Positions 35,993 to 44,835 are shown, counted from the stretch's first letter. The stretch: DNA of 64,000 nt from Stagnihabitans sp038231395 (GCA_038231395.1 JBBRLL010000012.1:1-64000), one strand, 5' to 3'. Notes: generated by a model from the sequence alone, not told the origin. Numbers and translations are program-made.

Positions 35993-36775
35993 TTACTGTA
36001 TCTTGTAGTCGAGGAACCACTTCTTGGTCAGCGCGTCCAAGGTGCCATCCGCCTTCAAACTGGCAATCGCCGCGTTGATCGGCGCTTCCAATGTTGAGCC
36101 CTTGGTGAAGATAAAGCCGAAATCTTCGGCCCCCAAAGGCTCTCCAACCAGCTTCAACTTGCCAGCCGAGGCCGTAACATAGCCTTTGCCCGCCGTCGCA
36201 TCGGTCAGAACCGTATCGACATCGCCCGCCTTCAACGCCTCCACCGAGGCGCCAAAGGTTTCAAAAAGCTTGATGCGCGGGTTCTTTTCGTTGCCATCCA
36301 GCACGTCATAAACTGCGGTGTAGAACGGTGTGGTCCCGGCCTGTGCGCCAATCAGCAGCTTGTCATTGCCGCCAAAACTTTTGGCGTCGGTAAAGCGGCT
36401 TTCATCGCCGCGCACCATCATGACACTTTCCGACCGCATGTAAGCGTCAGAGAAGTCGACCTTCGCCTTGCGCTCATCATTGATCGTGATGCCGGTCATG
36501 CCAAAGTCGAACTGCCCCTCCGCCACCGCCGGGATCATCGCATCCCAGCTGACATTGGCGTATTTCACCTTCAGGTTCAGCCGCTTGGCCATTTCGGCCA
36601 CCATATCGTATTCCCAGCCGATCGCCTTGCCGTCCTTGTCCATGAACTGCAGCGGCGGATAGGCGTTTTCGGTCACCACGGTGATTTCCTTGCCTTTGAG
36701 GTCGGGCAAAGCATCCCCAAATGCCGCCGAGCCCCAAGCCAGAGCCAAGCCTGCCAAAGCCGAAATGATCTTCAT
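35993..36775 (-). CDS. Amino-acid ABC transporter substrate-binding protein (family 3)
   Basis: 260 aa, signal peptide MKIISALAGLALAWGSAAFG. Family-3 pattern: ENAYPPLQFMDKDGKAIGWEYDMVAEMAKRL, DFGMTGITINDERKAKVDFSDAYMRSE (Arg for the carboxylate) and KAGDVDTVLTDATAGKGY. SD GGGAG. Directly followed by the permease start. Confidence 0.92.
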   Translation of the reverse strand: MKIISALAGLALAWGSAAFGDALPDLKGKEITVVTENAYPPLQFMDKDGKAIGWEYDMVAEMAKRLNLKVKYANVSWDAMIPAVAEGQFDFGMTGITINDERKAKVDFSDAYMRSESVMMVRGDESRFTDAKSFGGNDKLLIGAQAGTTPFYTAVYDVLDGNEKNPRIKLFETFGASVEALKAGDVDTVLTDATAGKGYVTASAGKLKLVGEPLGAEDFGFIFTKGSTLEAPINAAIASLKADGTLDALTKKWFLDYKIQ

Positions 36776-36927
36776 TTTGTGAACTCCCTGTCACGAAGCG
36801 ATGCGCGACTATCTGTCCAGAAGCGGGCGGGGGCAACCCCTCTGCACCGACGCACAGATCAAGCGCGCCACGGCCCCTTGCAGCCAGCAACGACAGCGCC
36901 CATTTTCCGTTCAAACAGGAGGCACCC

Positions 36928-37722
36928 ATGGCCCGACTTCCAACCTATTTCATCTCACACGGCGGCGGACCCTGGCCGTGGATTCCCAACATGCGCCAGA
37001 TGTTGCACAGCCTTGAGGTGTCGCTGGCCCGGATGCCCGAAGAAATCGGCGAAGTGCCAAAGGCCATCTGCATGATCTCCGGCCACTGGGAGGAGGACAG
37101 CTTTACCGTGATGACTTCGCCCCATCCCGGCATGTTGTATGATTACGGCGGCTTTCCACCGGAAACCTACAAGATCGTCTACCCAGCACCCGGTGCCCCC
37201 GACATCGCCCTGCACACCGCTGACCTGATCAAAGCCGCTGGCCTGCCCGTCGCCCTTGACGCCAAGCGCGGCTTTGACCATGGCACCTTCGCCCCGGCAT
37301 ATGTGATGTACCCCAACGCCAACGTGCCGATGTATCAAGTTTCGCTGCAACACGGCTATGATCCGGAAGCGCACTTTGCTTTGGGCCGCGCCCTTGCCCC
37401 GTTGCGCGACGAAGGCGTGCTGATCGTAGGCTCGGGTCTTTCGTACCACAACCTTCGCCTGTTCGGGCCGGGAGCCAAGGTGCCGTCGGCGGCCTTTGAC
37501 GCCTGGCTGGCCGAAACGATGGCCAAGACCGGAAAACCACGGACCGAGGCCATGCTGATGTGGGAAACAGCCCCCTACGCCCGCACCTGTCATGCGCAGG
37601 AGGACCATCTGGTGCCGTTGTTCGCAGCCCTTGGTGCCGCGGAGGATGACAAAGCCACGATGGTCTATCATGACGCCAACGTTTTTGGCGGGGTCACTGC
37701 ATCCAGCTACAAAATCGGCTGA
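36928..37722 (+). CDS. LigB/DODA-family extradiol ring-opening dioxygenase
   Basis: 264 aa, SD AGGAGG. Class III extradiol dioxygenase of the 4,5-DOPA dioxygenase (YgiD) type: early FISHGGGPW with the first metal His, SGHWEEDSF, FDHGTFAPAYVMYP, VPMYQVSLQ, and SYHNLRLFG with a late His-Asn. Uses non-haem metal (Fe or Zn) and oxygen on catechol-type substrates. Physiological substrate unknown. Divergent from the amino-acid transport operon. Confidence 0.88.
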   Translation: MARLPTYFISHGGGPWPWIPNMRQMLHSLEVSLARMPEEIGEVPKAICMISGHWEEDSFTVMTSPHPGMLYDYGGFPPETYKIVYPAPGAPDIALHTADLIKAAGLPVALDAKRGFDHGTFAPAYVMYPNANVPMYQVSLQHGYDPEAHFALGRALAPLRDEGVLIVGSGLSYHNLRLFGPGAKVPSAAFDAWLAETMAKTGKPRTEAMLMWETAPYARTCHAQEDHLVPLFAALGAAEDDKATMVYHDANVFGGVTASSYKIG

Positions 37723-37723
37723 A

Positions 37724-37742
37724 GATGGGCCAATGGCCCATC
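37724..37742. repeat. GATGGGCC-AAT-GGCCCATC palindrome after the dioxygenase
   Basis: 8-bp perfect stem with a 3-nt loop, two bases after the stop codon. No T-run follows. This kind of GGGCC palindrome is frequent between Rhodobacterales genes as I remember it, so it may be a repetitive element or a Rho-assisted terminator. Confidence 0.55.
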
Positions 37743-37875
37743 CTACCTAAAGCAGCGCCGATCTTTTTGACTTTGCGGGGAAAATAGCGACAGGTTTTAG
37801 GGTCGCCATTGTGCCCTTCGGTAAGGACGCAACGCTCGGGTTTTGCGGGTCACGTCCAGATCTACCGAAGCCCCC

Positions 37876-38922
37876 TCAATGGCTTGCGCCGCAAACCGGG
37901 CAATCGGAGCGCCGGGTGATTTCAATCACCCGCGTTTCGGCATAAAGCGCATCGTGGATCAACAAACGCCCGCGCAACGTCAAGCCTGCGCCGGTGATAT
38001 GCTTGACCGCCTCCATCGCCATCATCGCCCCCAGAATGCCCGGCAAAGGGGCAGCCACTCCCGCCTCGGCACAGGTCGGAACCATACCCGGAGCCGGGCG
38101 GTCAGGGAAAACGCATTCATAACAAGGGGTTCCATGGGCAGGATCGTACAGCGAAATCTGGCCCTCCCACTGCGTGATCGCCGCCGAAATCAAGGGTTTG
38201 GCGGCGCGAAATGCTTCGCGGTTGACCAGATACCGCGTGTCGAAATTGTCTGACCCGTCCAGAATAAGGTCATATTCGGCCAACAGGCTGGCTGTGTCCG
38301 CGTCCAGCCGCCGCTGATAAGGCCGCACCTCGACAAAGGGGTTCAGCGCTTTGACAGCCTCTGCCGCCGACTGCACCTTTGGCAAGCCAATTCCCTGATC
38401 TTTATGGATAATCTGGCGTTGTAAATTGCTGGCGTCGACGATGTCATCGTCAATCACCCCGATCACCCCGACCCCTGCCGCCGCCAGATACAACAGCGCC
38501 GGCGAGCCAAGCCCCCCCGCCCCGATCACCAAAACCTTTGCCTGCTTCAACGCTTTTTGCCCGGGCCCGCCAATCTCACGCAGCAGAATGTGCCTCGCGT
38601 AGCGGTCGAGTTCCCCTGGTGAGAATTTTCCTTTATTTTCCGATACCTGGACGACGGGAGTCAAAGCAATGGCCCGCGTTCTCAGCCACCAGATCAGGGC
38701 AAAATAGCCCAAAACCACAGCGCCCAGAACGCTGATACTCGCCCAAACCCGCAGGTCACCGCCCAAAACCTGCGCAAGACGATTGCCTTCTGGCAACAGT
38801 GCAAGAGCCAGACCTGACGCAACCCATAGGGCAGAGATCGCCAACAACCGCTGCCGGTGGGGTGTCCCCATCACCCTGCCCGTGATCCACAGCGCCGCAC
38901 AAAGACTAAGAACCAGAGTCAT
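37876..38922 (-). CDS. moeB: MoeB/ThiF-family adenylyltransferase with N-terminal membrane domain
   Basis: 348 aa. Residues 1-85 contain about three hydrophobic segments; the E1-like adenylation domain starts near 105 (RYARHILLREIGGPGQ), with GAGGLGSPALLYLAAAGVG near 133, the Asp/Arg ATP-site residues (DDDIVDASNLQRQI), SDNFDTRYLVN, and two CxxC pairs (CYEC, CPVC) for zinc. Activates a sulfur-carrier protein C-terminus (MoaD for molybdopterin, or ThiS). The membrane extension is unusual for MoeB. Start overlaps the dut stop (ATGA). The hydrophobic part could be an unrelated fused module. Confidence 0.85.
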   Translation of the reverse strand: MTLVLSLCAALWITGRVMGTPHRQRLLAISALWVASGLALALLPEGNRLAQVLGGDLRVWASISVLGAVVLGYFALIWWLRTRAIALTPVVQVSENKGKFSPGELDRYARHILLREIGGPGQKALKQAKVLVIGAGGLGSPALLYLAAAGVGVIGVIDDDIVDASNLQRQIIHKDQGIGLPKVQSAAEAVKALNPFVEVRPYQRRLDADTASLLAEYDLILDGSDNFDTRYLVNREAFRAAKPLISAAITQWEGQISLYDPAHGTPCYECVFPDRPAPGMVPTCAEAGVAAPLPGILGAMMAMEAVKHITGAGLTLRGRLLIHDALYAETRVIEITRRSDCPVCGASH

Positions 38923-39401
38923 TGCCGCCCGGTGGAGCCGAAGCCCCCTGCACCACGTTCCGTTTTCCCAATCATATCAACCGCTTCAAAGTTCGCCTGC
39001 ACCACGGGCACCACCACAACCTGCGCAATCCGGTCGCCATGCTGGATTGTGTAAGGCTCTGACCCAAGATTGATCAGGGCCACGCCTAAGGGCCCGCGAT
39101 AATCGCTGTCGACGGTGCCGGGCGCGTTCACAATCGTAACACCAAACTTGACGGCAAGCCCGGAGCGAGGCCGGATTTGCATCTCGTAACCTACTGGAAT
39201 TTCAACACGAATTCCCGTGGGCAGGATCGCGCGGTGCATGGGGTCCAGCGTAAATCCGGTCGCCCGATCCTCTGGCATCAGGTTGGCCCTGAGATCGGCC
39301 CCCGCAGCCCCAGACGTCTCATACTGCGGCAAGGGCAGGCTTTTGTCAGCCCAATCCTCCCACAGAACCCCGATAGAAGGCAAGGCATTGTAATCATTCA
39401 T
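38919..39401 (-). CDS. dut: Deoxyuridine 5'-triphosphate nucleotidohydrolase
   Basis: 160 aa from the ATG inside the coaBC stop region (ATGAATGA). Five dUTPase motifs: AGADLRANL, RSGLAVKFGVTIVNAPGTVDSDYRG (motifs 2-3), GDRIAQVVVVPV (motif 4), and the C-terminal GAGGFGSTG arm (motif 5). Trimeric enzyme that removes dUTP and makes dUMP. Between coaBC and moeB with overlapping ends on both sides. Confidence 0.95.
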   Translation of the reverse strand: MNDYNALPSIGVLWEDWADKSLPLPQYETSGAAGADLRANLMPEDRATGFTLDPMHRAILPTGIRVEIPVGYEMQIRPRSGLAVKFGVTIVNAPGTVDSDYRGPLGVALINLGSEPYTIQHGDRIAQVVVVPVVQANFEAVDMIGKTERGAGGFGSTGRQ

Positions 39402-40590
39402 CTTTAAACGCCTCGGCAATCCTCAAAGCCAACCTTTTCGCGACATCAGCCTTGGCCATCCGGGGCCAGACCTCTTCACCATCGGCGCGGATCAGGGTCA
39501 CGGCATTCTCGGCCCCACCCATGATACCAGAGCCCGCAGAGACATCATTGGCAACGATCCAGTCGCAGCCCTTGCGCAACCGTTTGGCGCGGGCATGGAG
39601 CAGGACGTCATCGGTTTCGGCAGCGAAACCAACCACCAACCGCGGGCGATTGTCACCCTGCGAAACCATCGCCAAAATGTCAGGATTTTCAATGAATTGC
39701 AGGACAGGTGGCTGGCCGGTGCCATCCTTTTTCAGTTTGGAGCCGGCGGCATTTTCCACTCGCCAGTCTGCAACGGCAGCGGCAAAGATCGCGACGTCGG
39801 CGGGCAACGAGGCTTCTACCGCTGCCAACATCTCTGCCGCCGTCTCAACCCGCAAGACCTGCACACCTTCGGGCGGTGGCACAGCAGCAGGCCCGGTCAC
39901 AAACGTCACCTTCGCGCCCAGATCGCGCAAGGCCGCCGCAATCGCCGCCCCCTGCGCGCCTGAGCTGCGGTTGGCAATATATCTAACCGGATCAATGGGT
40001 TCGTGCGTTGGGCCCGAGGTGACCAGCACATGCCGCCCGGCCAGTGGTCCACCGGCCAACATCCCTGAAATCGCAGCGAAAATCGCCTCCGGTTCGGCCA
40101 TCCGACCCGGACCAAATTCACCACAAGCCATCTCGCCATCATCCGGGCCGACAGTTCGAATGCCATCGCCCAGCAACATCAACAGGTTACGCTGCGTCGC
40201 CGGATGCTGCCACATCCGCACATTCATCGCCGGAGCCAGCAGAACCGGCGTATCGGTTGCCAAAAGCAAGGTGGACGCCAGATCATCCGCCCGCCCGCCT
40301 GCCATCTTGGCCATCAGGTCCGCCGTCGCCGGGGCCACCACGATCAGATCGGCGCTTCGCGACAATTCGATATGCCCCATCTCGGCCTCTGCCGTCAGGT
40401 CGAACAGGGCGGAATGCACCTTTTCGCCAGCCAGCGCCCCCACCGACAAAGTGGTGACAAACTGCGCACCAGCGGCGGTCAGTACCGGTGTCACTGCCAA
40501 ACCTGCCCGGCGTAACAGTCTGATCAGCAACAAGGATTTGTAGGCAGCAATCCCGCCGCCGATGATCAACAATATGCGCCGGTCTGACAA
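39394..40590 (-). CDS. coaBC: Phosphopantothenoylcysteine decarboxylase / phosphopantothenate-cysteine ligase
   Basis: 398 aa fusion. CoaC half (1 to about 180): flavin-binding GGGIAAYKSL and active-site PAMNVRMWQHPAT; CoaB half: SGPTHEPIDPVRYIANRSSG, AAVADWR, ENPDIL and FAAETDDVL. Two steps of coenzyme A synthesis. The start is TTG (rare) with a weak GGGG upstream; I saw no better ATG in frame. Overlaps dut by eight bases, and follows rpoH2 by 56 bp. Confidence 0.93.
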   Translation of the reverse strand: MSDRRILLIIGGGIAAYKSLLLIRLLRRAGLAVTPVLTAAGAQFVTTLSVGALAGEKVHSALFDLTAEAEMGHIELSRSADLIVVAPATADLMAKMAGGRADDLASTLLLATDTPVLLAPAMNVRMWQHPATQRNLLMLLGDGIRTVGPDDGEMACGEFGPGRMAEPEAIFAAISGMLAGGPLAGRHVLVTSGPTHEPIDPVRYIANRSSGAQGAAIAAALRDLGAKVTFVTGPAAVPPPEGVQVLRVETAAEMLAAVEASLPADVAIFAAAVADWRVENAAGSKLKKDGTGQPPVLQFIENPDILAMVSQGDNRPRLVVGFAAETDDVLLHARAKRLRKGCDWIVANDVSAGSGIMGGAENAVTLIRADGEEVWPRMAKADVAKRLALRIAEAFKDE

Positions 40591-40646
40591 CGTAATGCCC
40601 CCTCGTTCTGCCCTAAACTACGGGGCGGCGGGGGCGAACTCAAGTC

Positions 40647-41525
40647 TTACCGCAGGAATGCGGCGGGCCCGGCGCCCTGCGCCTCCAGATTCCGGCGGAG
40701 TTTGGCAAAAGCTGCGGCTTCCAGTTGACGAATACGCTCTTTCGACAGCTTCAATTCCGTCCCCAAGGACTCCAAAGTGCGTGGTGTATCAATCAGTTGA
40801 CGCTCTCTTACGATCAGCCTCTCCCGCGGGGTCAGCGTTTGCAAAGCCTGTGTCAGATGATCGCGCAGGACGTCGCGGTCGTGCGAGGCGGCGAAAAGCT
40901 CGGCCGCCTGACTTGCGCCATCTTCCAGAACATCGATCCATTCGCGGCCATCTTCGTCCGCTGCCTGTGTGGCGTTCAGTGATGCGTCAGAGCCTGACAG
41001 CCGGCCCTCCATCATCGCCACATCCGACAAAGGTACGCCCAAATCCGCCGCGACTGCCACCCGCAACGCCTGACCTTGCAGCGATTGCCCTTCAGCCGCA
41101 GCCTCCCGCACCAGTCGCGCCTCAACCCTGCGGAGGTTGAAGAACAAAGATTTTTGCGAGGTTGTTGAGCCGGTTCGCACCATCGACCAGTTGCGCATCA
41201 CGTAGTCTTGCAACTGTGCTTTGATCCAGAACATCGCGTAGGTCGAGAATCTGACGCCACGGTCAGGGTCGAACTTCTCGGCGGCTTTCATCAGGCCAAT
41301 CGCGGCTTCCTGCGTCAGATCCGGCATCGAGGCACCGTAGCGGCGGAATTTGGCGGCCATCGACAGGGCAAGCCGCATATAGGATGTGATCAGCTTATCC
41401 AGGGCCGCCTTGTCGCGGTGGTCCCGCCAGGCCCGCGCCAAAGCGCCTTCCTGCTCGGCGTCCAGAAGCGCTGCAGATCGGGCTTTTGCCGTCAGCCGCG
41501 GGTCAGCAAATTGATCAAGTGCCAT
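40647..41525 (-). CDS. rpoH2: RpoH2-type alternative sigma-32 family factor
   Basis: 292 aa from the ATG preceded by CGGAGG. Sigma-70 regions 2 (LITSYMRLALSMAAKFRRYG, DLTQEAAIGLMKAAEKFDPDRGVRFSTYAMFWIKAQLQDYV) and 4 (LTPRERLIVRERQL, LESLGTELKLSKERIRQLE). The RpoH-box is present as SQKSLFFNLRR. Rhodobacterales have two RpoH proteins: RpoHI for heat shock, RpoHII for singlet-oxygen/oxidative response; the SQKSLFFNLRR form points to RpoHII, but this is inference. Divergent from cobP. Confidence 0.85.
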   Translation of the reverse strand: MALDQFADPRLTAKARSAALLDAEQEGALARAWRDHRDKAALDKLITSYMRLALSMAAKFRRYGASMPDLTQEAAIGLMKAAEKFDPDRGVRFSTYAMFWIKAQLQDYVMRNWSMVRTGSTTSQKSLFFNLRRVEARLVREAAAEGQSLQGQALRVAVAADLGVPLSDVAMMEGRLSGSDASLNATQAADEDGREWIDVLEDGASQAAELFAASHDRDVLRDHLTQALQTLTPRERLIVRERQLIDTPRTLESLGTELKLSKERIRQLEAAAFAKLRRNLEAQGAGPAAFLR

Positions 41526-41586
41526 GACAACCTCCGAAGGTAGCCGCAATTGTTCGCGGTCTTCACATGTGATACGCGCCGAAACC

Positions 41587-42153
41587 ATGGTTGGATCACA
41601 CGCCAAATGGATTTTGCCGGGGCTTAGCCTTGTGATCGGCGGGGCACGGTCGGGCAAGTCGCGGCTGGCAGAGCGGCTGGTTGTGGGGTGCGGCTTGCCA
41701 CGGCGCTACATCGCCACGGCGGAGGCTTGGGATGACGAAATGCGCGCGCGGATTGCCGCACATCGGCTGGATCGCGGGGCAGACTGGGTGACCGTTGAGG
41801 CACCGCGTGACGTGGTGGGTGTTCTGCGGCAGGTTCCGGCGGGCGAGGTGGTCTTGCTGGATTGCGCCACACTTTGGCTGACCAACGTGCTTTTGGCCGA
41901 GGCTGATGTGGCGGCAGAATGCGCGGCCCTTTTGGCAGCCCTTGCGACTTGCGCGGCACCGGTCGTGGTCGTTTCCAACGAGGTTGGCTGGGGGATCGTG
42001 CCGGAAAACGCGCTTGCCCGCGCCTTTCGTGACCATCAGGGGTTGCTGAACCAGCGCATCGCCGCACAATCGGGGCTGGTTCTGGGCGTGATGGCGGGAT
42101 TGCCGATCGTGTTGAAGGGTGCATTGCCGAACGACTTCGATCAAGTTTCGTGA
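41587..42153 (+). CDS. cobP: Adenosylcobinamide kinase / guanylyltransferase
   Basis: 188 aa from the inner ATG (41587). P-loop GGARSGKSRLAE (about residues 17-28), GTP-binding RYIATAEAWDDEMRARIAAHRLDR, GADWVTVEAP, LLDCATLWLTN and VVVSNEVGWGIVPEN. Bifunctional enzyme of cobalamin biosynthesis (cobU/cobP), converting adenosylcobinamide to the GDP form. Single gene; the rest of the cobalamin pathway is not in the window. Confidence 0.92.
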   Translation: MVGSHAKWILPGLSLVIGGARSGKSRLAERLVVGCGLPRRYIATAEAWDDEMRARIAAHRLDRGADWVTVEAPRDVVGVLRQVPAGEVVLLDCATLWLTNVLLAEADVAAECAALLAALATCAAPVVVVSNEVGWGIVPENALARAFRDHQGLLNQRIAAQSGLVLGVMAGLPIVLKGALPNDFDQVS

Positions 42154-42226
42154 TGCGCAGCCCCACAAATCAACGCTTTGCGATGGCGGGGTCAGGCTTT
42201 AACCTTGGCGGAAAAGGGGACTGAAG

Positions 42227-43093
42227 ATGACCTATGATCTTGTGATCGGTGACCGGGCTTACTCCAGTTGGTCGCTGCGCGGCTGGCTGCTGTTTGATGT
42301 CTTTGGGATTGAGGTAAAAACGCACAAGGTGCGGCTTTACACCGATGAACTGGCAACCTTGTTGCGCGACTATGTTCCGGGCAAATCGGCCCCGACGATG
42401 CGCATGCCGGACGGGGTTGTGGTGCCTGAAACCATTGCGATTGCTGAAGAACTGGCCTCCCGCCACCCCGAAGCAGGGATTTGGCCCAAAGATCCCAAAG
42501 CGCGGGCCGTGGCGCGGGTTCTGGCCGCCGAAATGCATGCAGGCTTTACCGCGTTGCGCAGCCATTGCCCGATGAACCTGCGGGTCAGTTATCACGATTG
42601 CGCCCCGCCTGAGGCGGTTTTGGCCGACCTGCGGCGGTTGGAAACCCTGTGGGCCTGGGCCAAGGCGCAGACCGGCGGGCCGTGGCTGGCCGGCGACTAT
42701 TCGGCAGCGGATGCGTTTTATGCGCCGGTGGCGAGCCGGATTGCAACTTATAACCTGCAAGTCTCGCCTGCCGCGATGGAGTATGTGGCGGCTCATCTGG
42801 CCCACCCGTCCTTTCGGCAGTGGCGGGCGATGGGGATGGTCGACGGCGCGGATCAGGAATTTTACCGTCGCAATTACGCGCAACGTGACTGGCCGGGCCC
42901 AAAGCCAATGTCAGCCAAGGCGGTCGCAGGGACAGATGCGGTCAATGCGTCCTGCCCGTATTCCGGCAAAGCCATCGCTTTTGTGCTTGAGTTGAACGGC
43001 ACCCGCTACGGCTTTTGCAACGCCTTCTGCCGGGATAAAACCGTGGCCGACCCTGAGGCTTGGCCGAAGTTCATGGCGCTGGTGCAGGCCTGA
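42227..43093 (+). CDS. Glutathione S-transferase fused to a C-terminal YHS-like module
   Basis: 288 aa, SD AAAAGGGG. Residues 1-75 thioredoxin-like domain with YSSWSLRGWLL and VPETIAIAEELA, then the helical GST C-domain. Residues about 230-288 are an extra module with CPYSGKAIAF and FCNAFCRDK, resembling YHS metal-binding motifs (three cysteines). Substrate unknown. The fusion might couple thiol chemistry with metal or other small-molecule sensing, which is inference. Confidence 0.8.
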   Translation: MTYDLVIGDRAYSSWSLRGWLLFDVFGIEVKTHKVRLYTDELATLLRDYVPGKSAPTMRMPDGVVVPETIAIAEELASRHPEAGIWPKDPKARAVARVLAAEMHAGFTALRSHCPMNLRVSYHDCAPPEAVLADLRRLETLWAWAKAQTGGPWLAGDYSAADAFYAPVASRIATYNLQVSPAAMEYVAAHLAHPSFRQWRAMGMVDGADQEFYRRNYAQRDWPGPKPMSAKAVAGTDAVNASCPYSGKAIAFVLELNGTRYGFCNAFCRDKTVADPEAWPKFMALVQA

Positions 43094-43173
43094 TCCGTGG
43101 CGTTTGGGCGCGGCCACAGGGGGGTCGCTCCCCCCGCACCCCCCCTGCACCCCATTGGGATATTTATAAACAA

Positions 43174-43204
43174 TTGACATGACCGGGTTTACCATTCGTA
43201 AACC
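43174..43204 (+). promoter_or_regulatory. comM promoter with CtrA-like site
   Basis: A consensus -35 box TTGACA (43174-43179) is followed by GGTTTACCATTCGTAAACC (43186-43204). This contains TTTACC at 43188 and TAAACC at 43199, exactly 11 bp apart, i.e. TTTA-N7-TAAA, one mismatch per half from the CtrA consensus TTAA-N7-TTAA. It is also a 7-bp inverted repeat, so another dimeric regulator is possible. About 45 bp from the start codon. Confidence 0.5.
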
Positions 43205-43246
43205 ATTGATCCGCTAACCGTTAATCAAGGTAAACGGAGTCGGAAC

Positions 43247-44761
43247 ATGGTAGCGCGGGCCTTTACGGTGGCCTTTGAAGGGGTCGAGGCGCGCGTGGTC
43301 GAGGTGCAATGCGCCGTCTCGCCCGGGATGCCCTATTTCGGATTGGTCGGTCTGCCCGACAAAGCGGTGTCCGAGGCCCGCGAAAGGGTCAAGGCGGCGC
43401 TGAATGCGATGGCGATTGCCCTGCCGTCCAAACGGATCATGGTAAATCTTTCACCCGCAGACCTGCCAAAGGAAGGCTCTCACTTTGACCTGCCGATTGC
43501 GTTGGCGGTGCTTGCGGCGATTGAGATTATCCCGAAAGACGAGGTGGAAGGTATTGTCGCCCTTGGGGAATTGTCGTTGGACGGGCGGTTGATGCCGGTG
43601 ATCGGCGCGCTTCCTGCGGCGATGGCTGCGGCCGAGGAGGGCAAGGCTTTGCTGTGTCCAAAGGCGTGCGGGGCCGAGGCAGCTTGGGTGGGTGCGACAG
43701 AAGTTCTGGCCGCCACCTCTTTGGCCGAGGTGGTGGCGCATTTCACCGGGCGCAAAACGCTGGCGATTGCCGAGGCGGGCGAAGTGATTTTTGCACCCTC
43801 TGGCCCCGATCTGCGCGACGTGAAGGGGCAGGAACGCGCCAAAAGGGCGCTGGAGATTGCGGCTGCCGGGCGGCACCATATGCTGATGGTGGGTTCGCCC
43901 GGTTCCGGCAAATCCATGCTGGCGCGGCGGATGCCGGGAATTTTGCCACCGATGTCGGCGGTTGAGGCATTGGAAACCTCAATGATCCACTCGATTGCCG
44001 GGCTTTTGTCCGAAGGGGGGATCAGCCGGACAAGACCGTTCCAGGACCCGCACCACACGGCTTCACCCGCTGCGATCACCGGGGGCAGCAAGGGGGCCAA
44101 GCCCGGTCAGGTCAGCCTGGCGCACAACGGTGTCCTGTTCATGGACGAGTTCCCGGAATTCCCGCGCCAAGTGCTGGAAACCCTGCGCCAACCAATGGAA
44201 ACCGGCGATATCGTCGTGGCGCGCGCCAATGCCCATGTCCGCTATCCTTGCCGGTTCCTGTTGATTGCGGCGGCCAATCCCTGCAAGTGCGGCTTCATGA
44301 CCGACCCGGCGCGCGCCTGCGCCCGGGTGCCGACCTGTGGCGAGGATTACCTTGGCCGCATCTCTGGCCCCTTGATGGACCGCTTTGATCTGCGGGTCGA
44401 AGTGCCGCCGGTCGCCTATACCGACCTTGACCTTCCAGCGACGGGCGAGGCTTCCGCCACCGTGGCTTTGCGGGTGGCCAAAGCCCGCGACGTGCAGGCC
44501 AACCGCTTTCGCAACCATCCGGAGGTGCGGGTGAATTCCGAGGCCGAGGGCGCTTTGCTGGAGGAGATTGCTGAACCGGACGCCGAAAGCCGGGCACTTC
44601 TGGCCCGGGTGGCCGAACGTTTCGGTCTGACGGCGCGGGGCTATCACCGGGTGTTGCGCGTTGCGCGCACAATCGCCGATCTGGCCGGAGACACCGATCT
44701 GCGCCGCCCGCATGTGGCAGAGGCCGTCAGTTACCGGCTGACGGTGGGGGGCAAAAACTGA
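43247..44761 (+). CDS. comM: YifB/ComM-family Mg-chelatase-like AAA+ ATPase
   Basis: 504 aa, SD CGGAG. N-terminal Lon-like domain (KAALNAMAIALPSKRIMVNLSPADLPKEGSHFDLPIAL), AAA+ domain with Walker A GSPGSGKSML near residue 222 and Walker B NGVLFMDEFPEF, and a C-terminal domain with two Cys clusters (ANPCKCG, ARVPTCGED). ComM is a branch-migration helicase-like factor for integrating transforming DNA; in Rhodobacter capsulatus it is required for uptake of gene-transfer-agent DNA and CtrA-dependent. The CtrA-like site upstream fits that. Confidence 0.93.
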   Translation: MVARAFTVAFEGVEARVVEVQCAVSPGMPYFGLVGLPDKAVSEARERVKAALNAMAIALPSKRIMVNLSPADLPKEGSHFDLPIALAVLAAIEIIPKDEVEGIVALGELSLDGRLMPVIGALPAAMAAAEEGKALLCPKACGAEAAWVGATEVLAATSLAEVVAHFTGRKTLAIAEAGEVIFAPSGPDLRDVKGQERAKRALEIAAAGRHHMLMVGSPGSGKSMLARRMPGILPPMSAVEALETSMIHSIAGLLSEGGISRTRPFQDPHHTASPAAITGGSKGAKPGQVSLAHNGVLFMDEFPEFPRQVLETLRQPMETGDIVVARANAHVRYPCRFLLIAAANPCKCGFMTDPARACARVPTCGEDYLGRISGPLMDRFDLRVEVPPVAYTDLDLPATGEASATVALRVAKARDVQANRFRNHPEVRVNSEAEGALLEEIAEPDAESRALLARVAERFGLTARGYHRVLRVARTIADLAGDTDLRRPHVAEAVSYRLTVGGKN

Positions 44762-44835
44762 AGCAAGTGTGACGACACTGGCTTTCGCCGCCAACGTTTA
44801 GGCGAAGGCCGAAAGATTGGGGTGAAACGCGACCG

